Positions 63,055 to 64,000 of a stretch of DNA of 64,000 nt are shown piece after piece. The notes beneath the pieces are model-generated. The model saw only the letters and a program-made list of their open reading frames with translations, did not search any database and had not been told where the DNA came from. The translations under genes were made by a program, and so were the position numbers. Source of the stretch: Heyndrickxia camelliae (GTDB taxonomy: Bacteria; Bacillota; Bacilli; Bacillales; Bacillaceae_C); contig NZ_PIQO01000017.1 in assembly GCF_002844575.1 (NCBI RefSeq), positions 36,970 to 100,969 on the forward strand, written 5' to 3'. Every line of letters starts with the position of its first letter. Within the stretch, counting starts at the first letter, position 1.

Positions 63055-63774
63055 TTGATTTATGAAGAACATGAAGGTCGTTATGGATACCGCCGTATTC
63101 GTAATGAACCAACGAATCGTAGGCAAAAAGTGAATCACAAGAAAGTTCAACGTATCATGAAAGAATTAGGATTAAAATGCCTTGTTCGTATGAAAAAATA
63201 TAAATCATATAAGGGTACAGTTGGCAAAATTCCCCCCAATATTTTAGACCGCAATTTTACCACAACTGCCAAATCAAAAGTGGGTTACAGATATTACGGA
63301 GTTTACATTATTCGGTGAAAAGCTTTATTTATCACCTGTTTTAGCTTTATTTAATGGCGAGATTATCACCTACACAATCAGCTCTAGATCAACTTATTCC
63401 CTTGTTTCAGAGATGTTGGAAAAAGCTTTAGAGTGCTTATCCATCAGCTTCTAATGCATTCAAATCAAGGCTGGTATTATCAAATGAAACGATATCAGCA
63501 TGCGCTTTAGTCCAGAGGCATTGTGCAAAGTATGTCTTGTAAAGGAAACTGTTACGATAACTCAGTGATTGAGAACTTCTTTGGTATTATCAAGTCAGAA
63601 TTCCTCTACTTAAAGGAATTTAAAAGTATAGAACATTTTTAAATGGAAAAATATATCGATTACTATTATACGAAATGGATGAAGGCAAAATTAAAAATGA
63701 GTCCGGTGCAATACCGAACTCATTTTCCGCAAGTTGCCTAATGAAATAACCTCTAATTTTTAGAGGTCACTTCA
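63055..63774 (+). pseudogene. IS3-family (IS150-type) transposase OrfB remnant
   Basis: The plus strand encodes, across several frameshifts and stops, the C-terminal part of an IS150-group OrfB. It reads [40 protein letters not shown], then in another frame [20 protein letters not shown] (first catalytic Asp), [20 protein letters not shown] (second Asp position reads N) and [20 protein letters not shown] (catalytic Glu). The stop is at 63741. The right end TAGAGGTCACTTCA (to 63774) ends in CA as expected for IS3 elements. The left half and orfA are missing. Confidence 0.85.
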
Positions 63775-64000
63775 ATACTGTTAGTGTTGAGGGGTTTTTA
63801 TTTCGGCAATTTCTAAATGTTTCTCTGGAGAAATCGTAATGCCCGATAATTGCCCGATTTTTAAATCAAAAAAATTATTAGAGTACATTCTTCTTATGTT
63901 CCTCAAATTTGTTCATCCTTTCCTGTTCAATTTTCTTGCCGAATGTTAGAATCAACATCATCTGTTATTTGCACACTACCGTATCCAAAGTGTTCCTGTA
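63775..64000. repeat. Repeat B: second copy of terminator half plus integrase tail
   Basis: Matches 61617-61839 with scattered changes and small indels and runs to the window edge. It begins exactly at the IS3 right end, so the IS probably inserted into this copy and removed or displaced its left part. Confidence 0.85.
63878..64000 (-). pseudogene. Tyrosine integrase C-terminal remnant (copy B, runs off the window)
   Basis: The minus strand gives the same tail as copy A (KFEEHKKNV then a premature stop), with frameshifts in the part corresponding to TADVYSHIS. It is more decayed than copy A. Confidence 0.6.

Noticed and set aside
1..64000. CRISPR arrays, tRNA or rRNA genes
   Set aside because: No regularly spaced direct repeats and no cloverleaf or rRNA-like segments were seen on either strand.

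Overview
The window reads as the chromosome of a low-GC, spore-forming member of the Bacillaceae. It carries the sporulation genes spoVFB, spoIIIE, spoVS, cotE and spoVK, and long stretches share gene order with Bacillus subtilis: asd-dapG-dapA-rnjB-tepA-spoIIIE, ymfFHIJK-rodZ-pgsA-cinA-recA-rny-ymdB-spoVS-miaB-ymcA-cotE-mutS-mutL, and miaA-hfq ... spoVK-hflX-ynbB-glnR-glnA. Almost all chromosomal genes lie on the plus strand. The exact species cannot be named from the sequence.

Region 1 (1 to about 9545) is the right end of a phage-like element, more AT-rich in appearance than the rest. It holds small phage-type genes, a thioredoxin-like protein, a MazG-like pyrophosphohydrolase, a sigma factor, thymidylate synthase, dihydrofolate reductase, a RusA-like resolvase and four HNH or homing-type nucleases. 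Two of its promoters share the same spacing and each is followed at once by an mRNA hairpin. The element ends inside spoVFB: from 9546 the sequence is the in-frame C-terminal half of dipicolinate synthase subunit B. The gene is therefore split, which resembles the skin element of sigK and the intervening element reported in spoVFB of another Bacillus. It would have to excise during sporulation for dipicolinate to be made.

Region 2 (9.8 to 26.8 kb) holds the aspartate-pathway genes asd, dapG and dapA. An unusual two-gene insertion follows (a second PlsY-like acyltransferase and a GNAT/class V aminotransferase fusion), then rnjB, tepA, spoIIIE and a nucleoside-uptake module. That module is a GntR regulator, a BMP lipoprotein and an ABC transporter, with matching operator-like sites in front of the regulator and in front of the ABC genes.

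Region 3 (27 to 47.6 kb) is the conserved housekeeping block from ymfF to mutL, with a LexA-type box and promoter before recA, a strong promoter before rny and many clean intrinsic terminators.

Region 4 (47.8 to 59.5 kb) has a few lineage-specific genes (WYL-like, secreted, SPW-repeat, penicillin acylase family), then miaA, hfq, spoVK, hflX, ynbB and the glnRA operon with two GlnR-type sites.

Region 5 (59.5 to 64 kb) is a graveyard of mobile DNA at the 3' end of glnA. A 57-bp direct repeat of the glnA terminus brackets a 2.1-kb decayed element. Beyond it lie the displaced glnA terminator, two partial copies of a tyrosine-integrase tail and a broken IS3-family (IS150-type) transposase.
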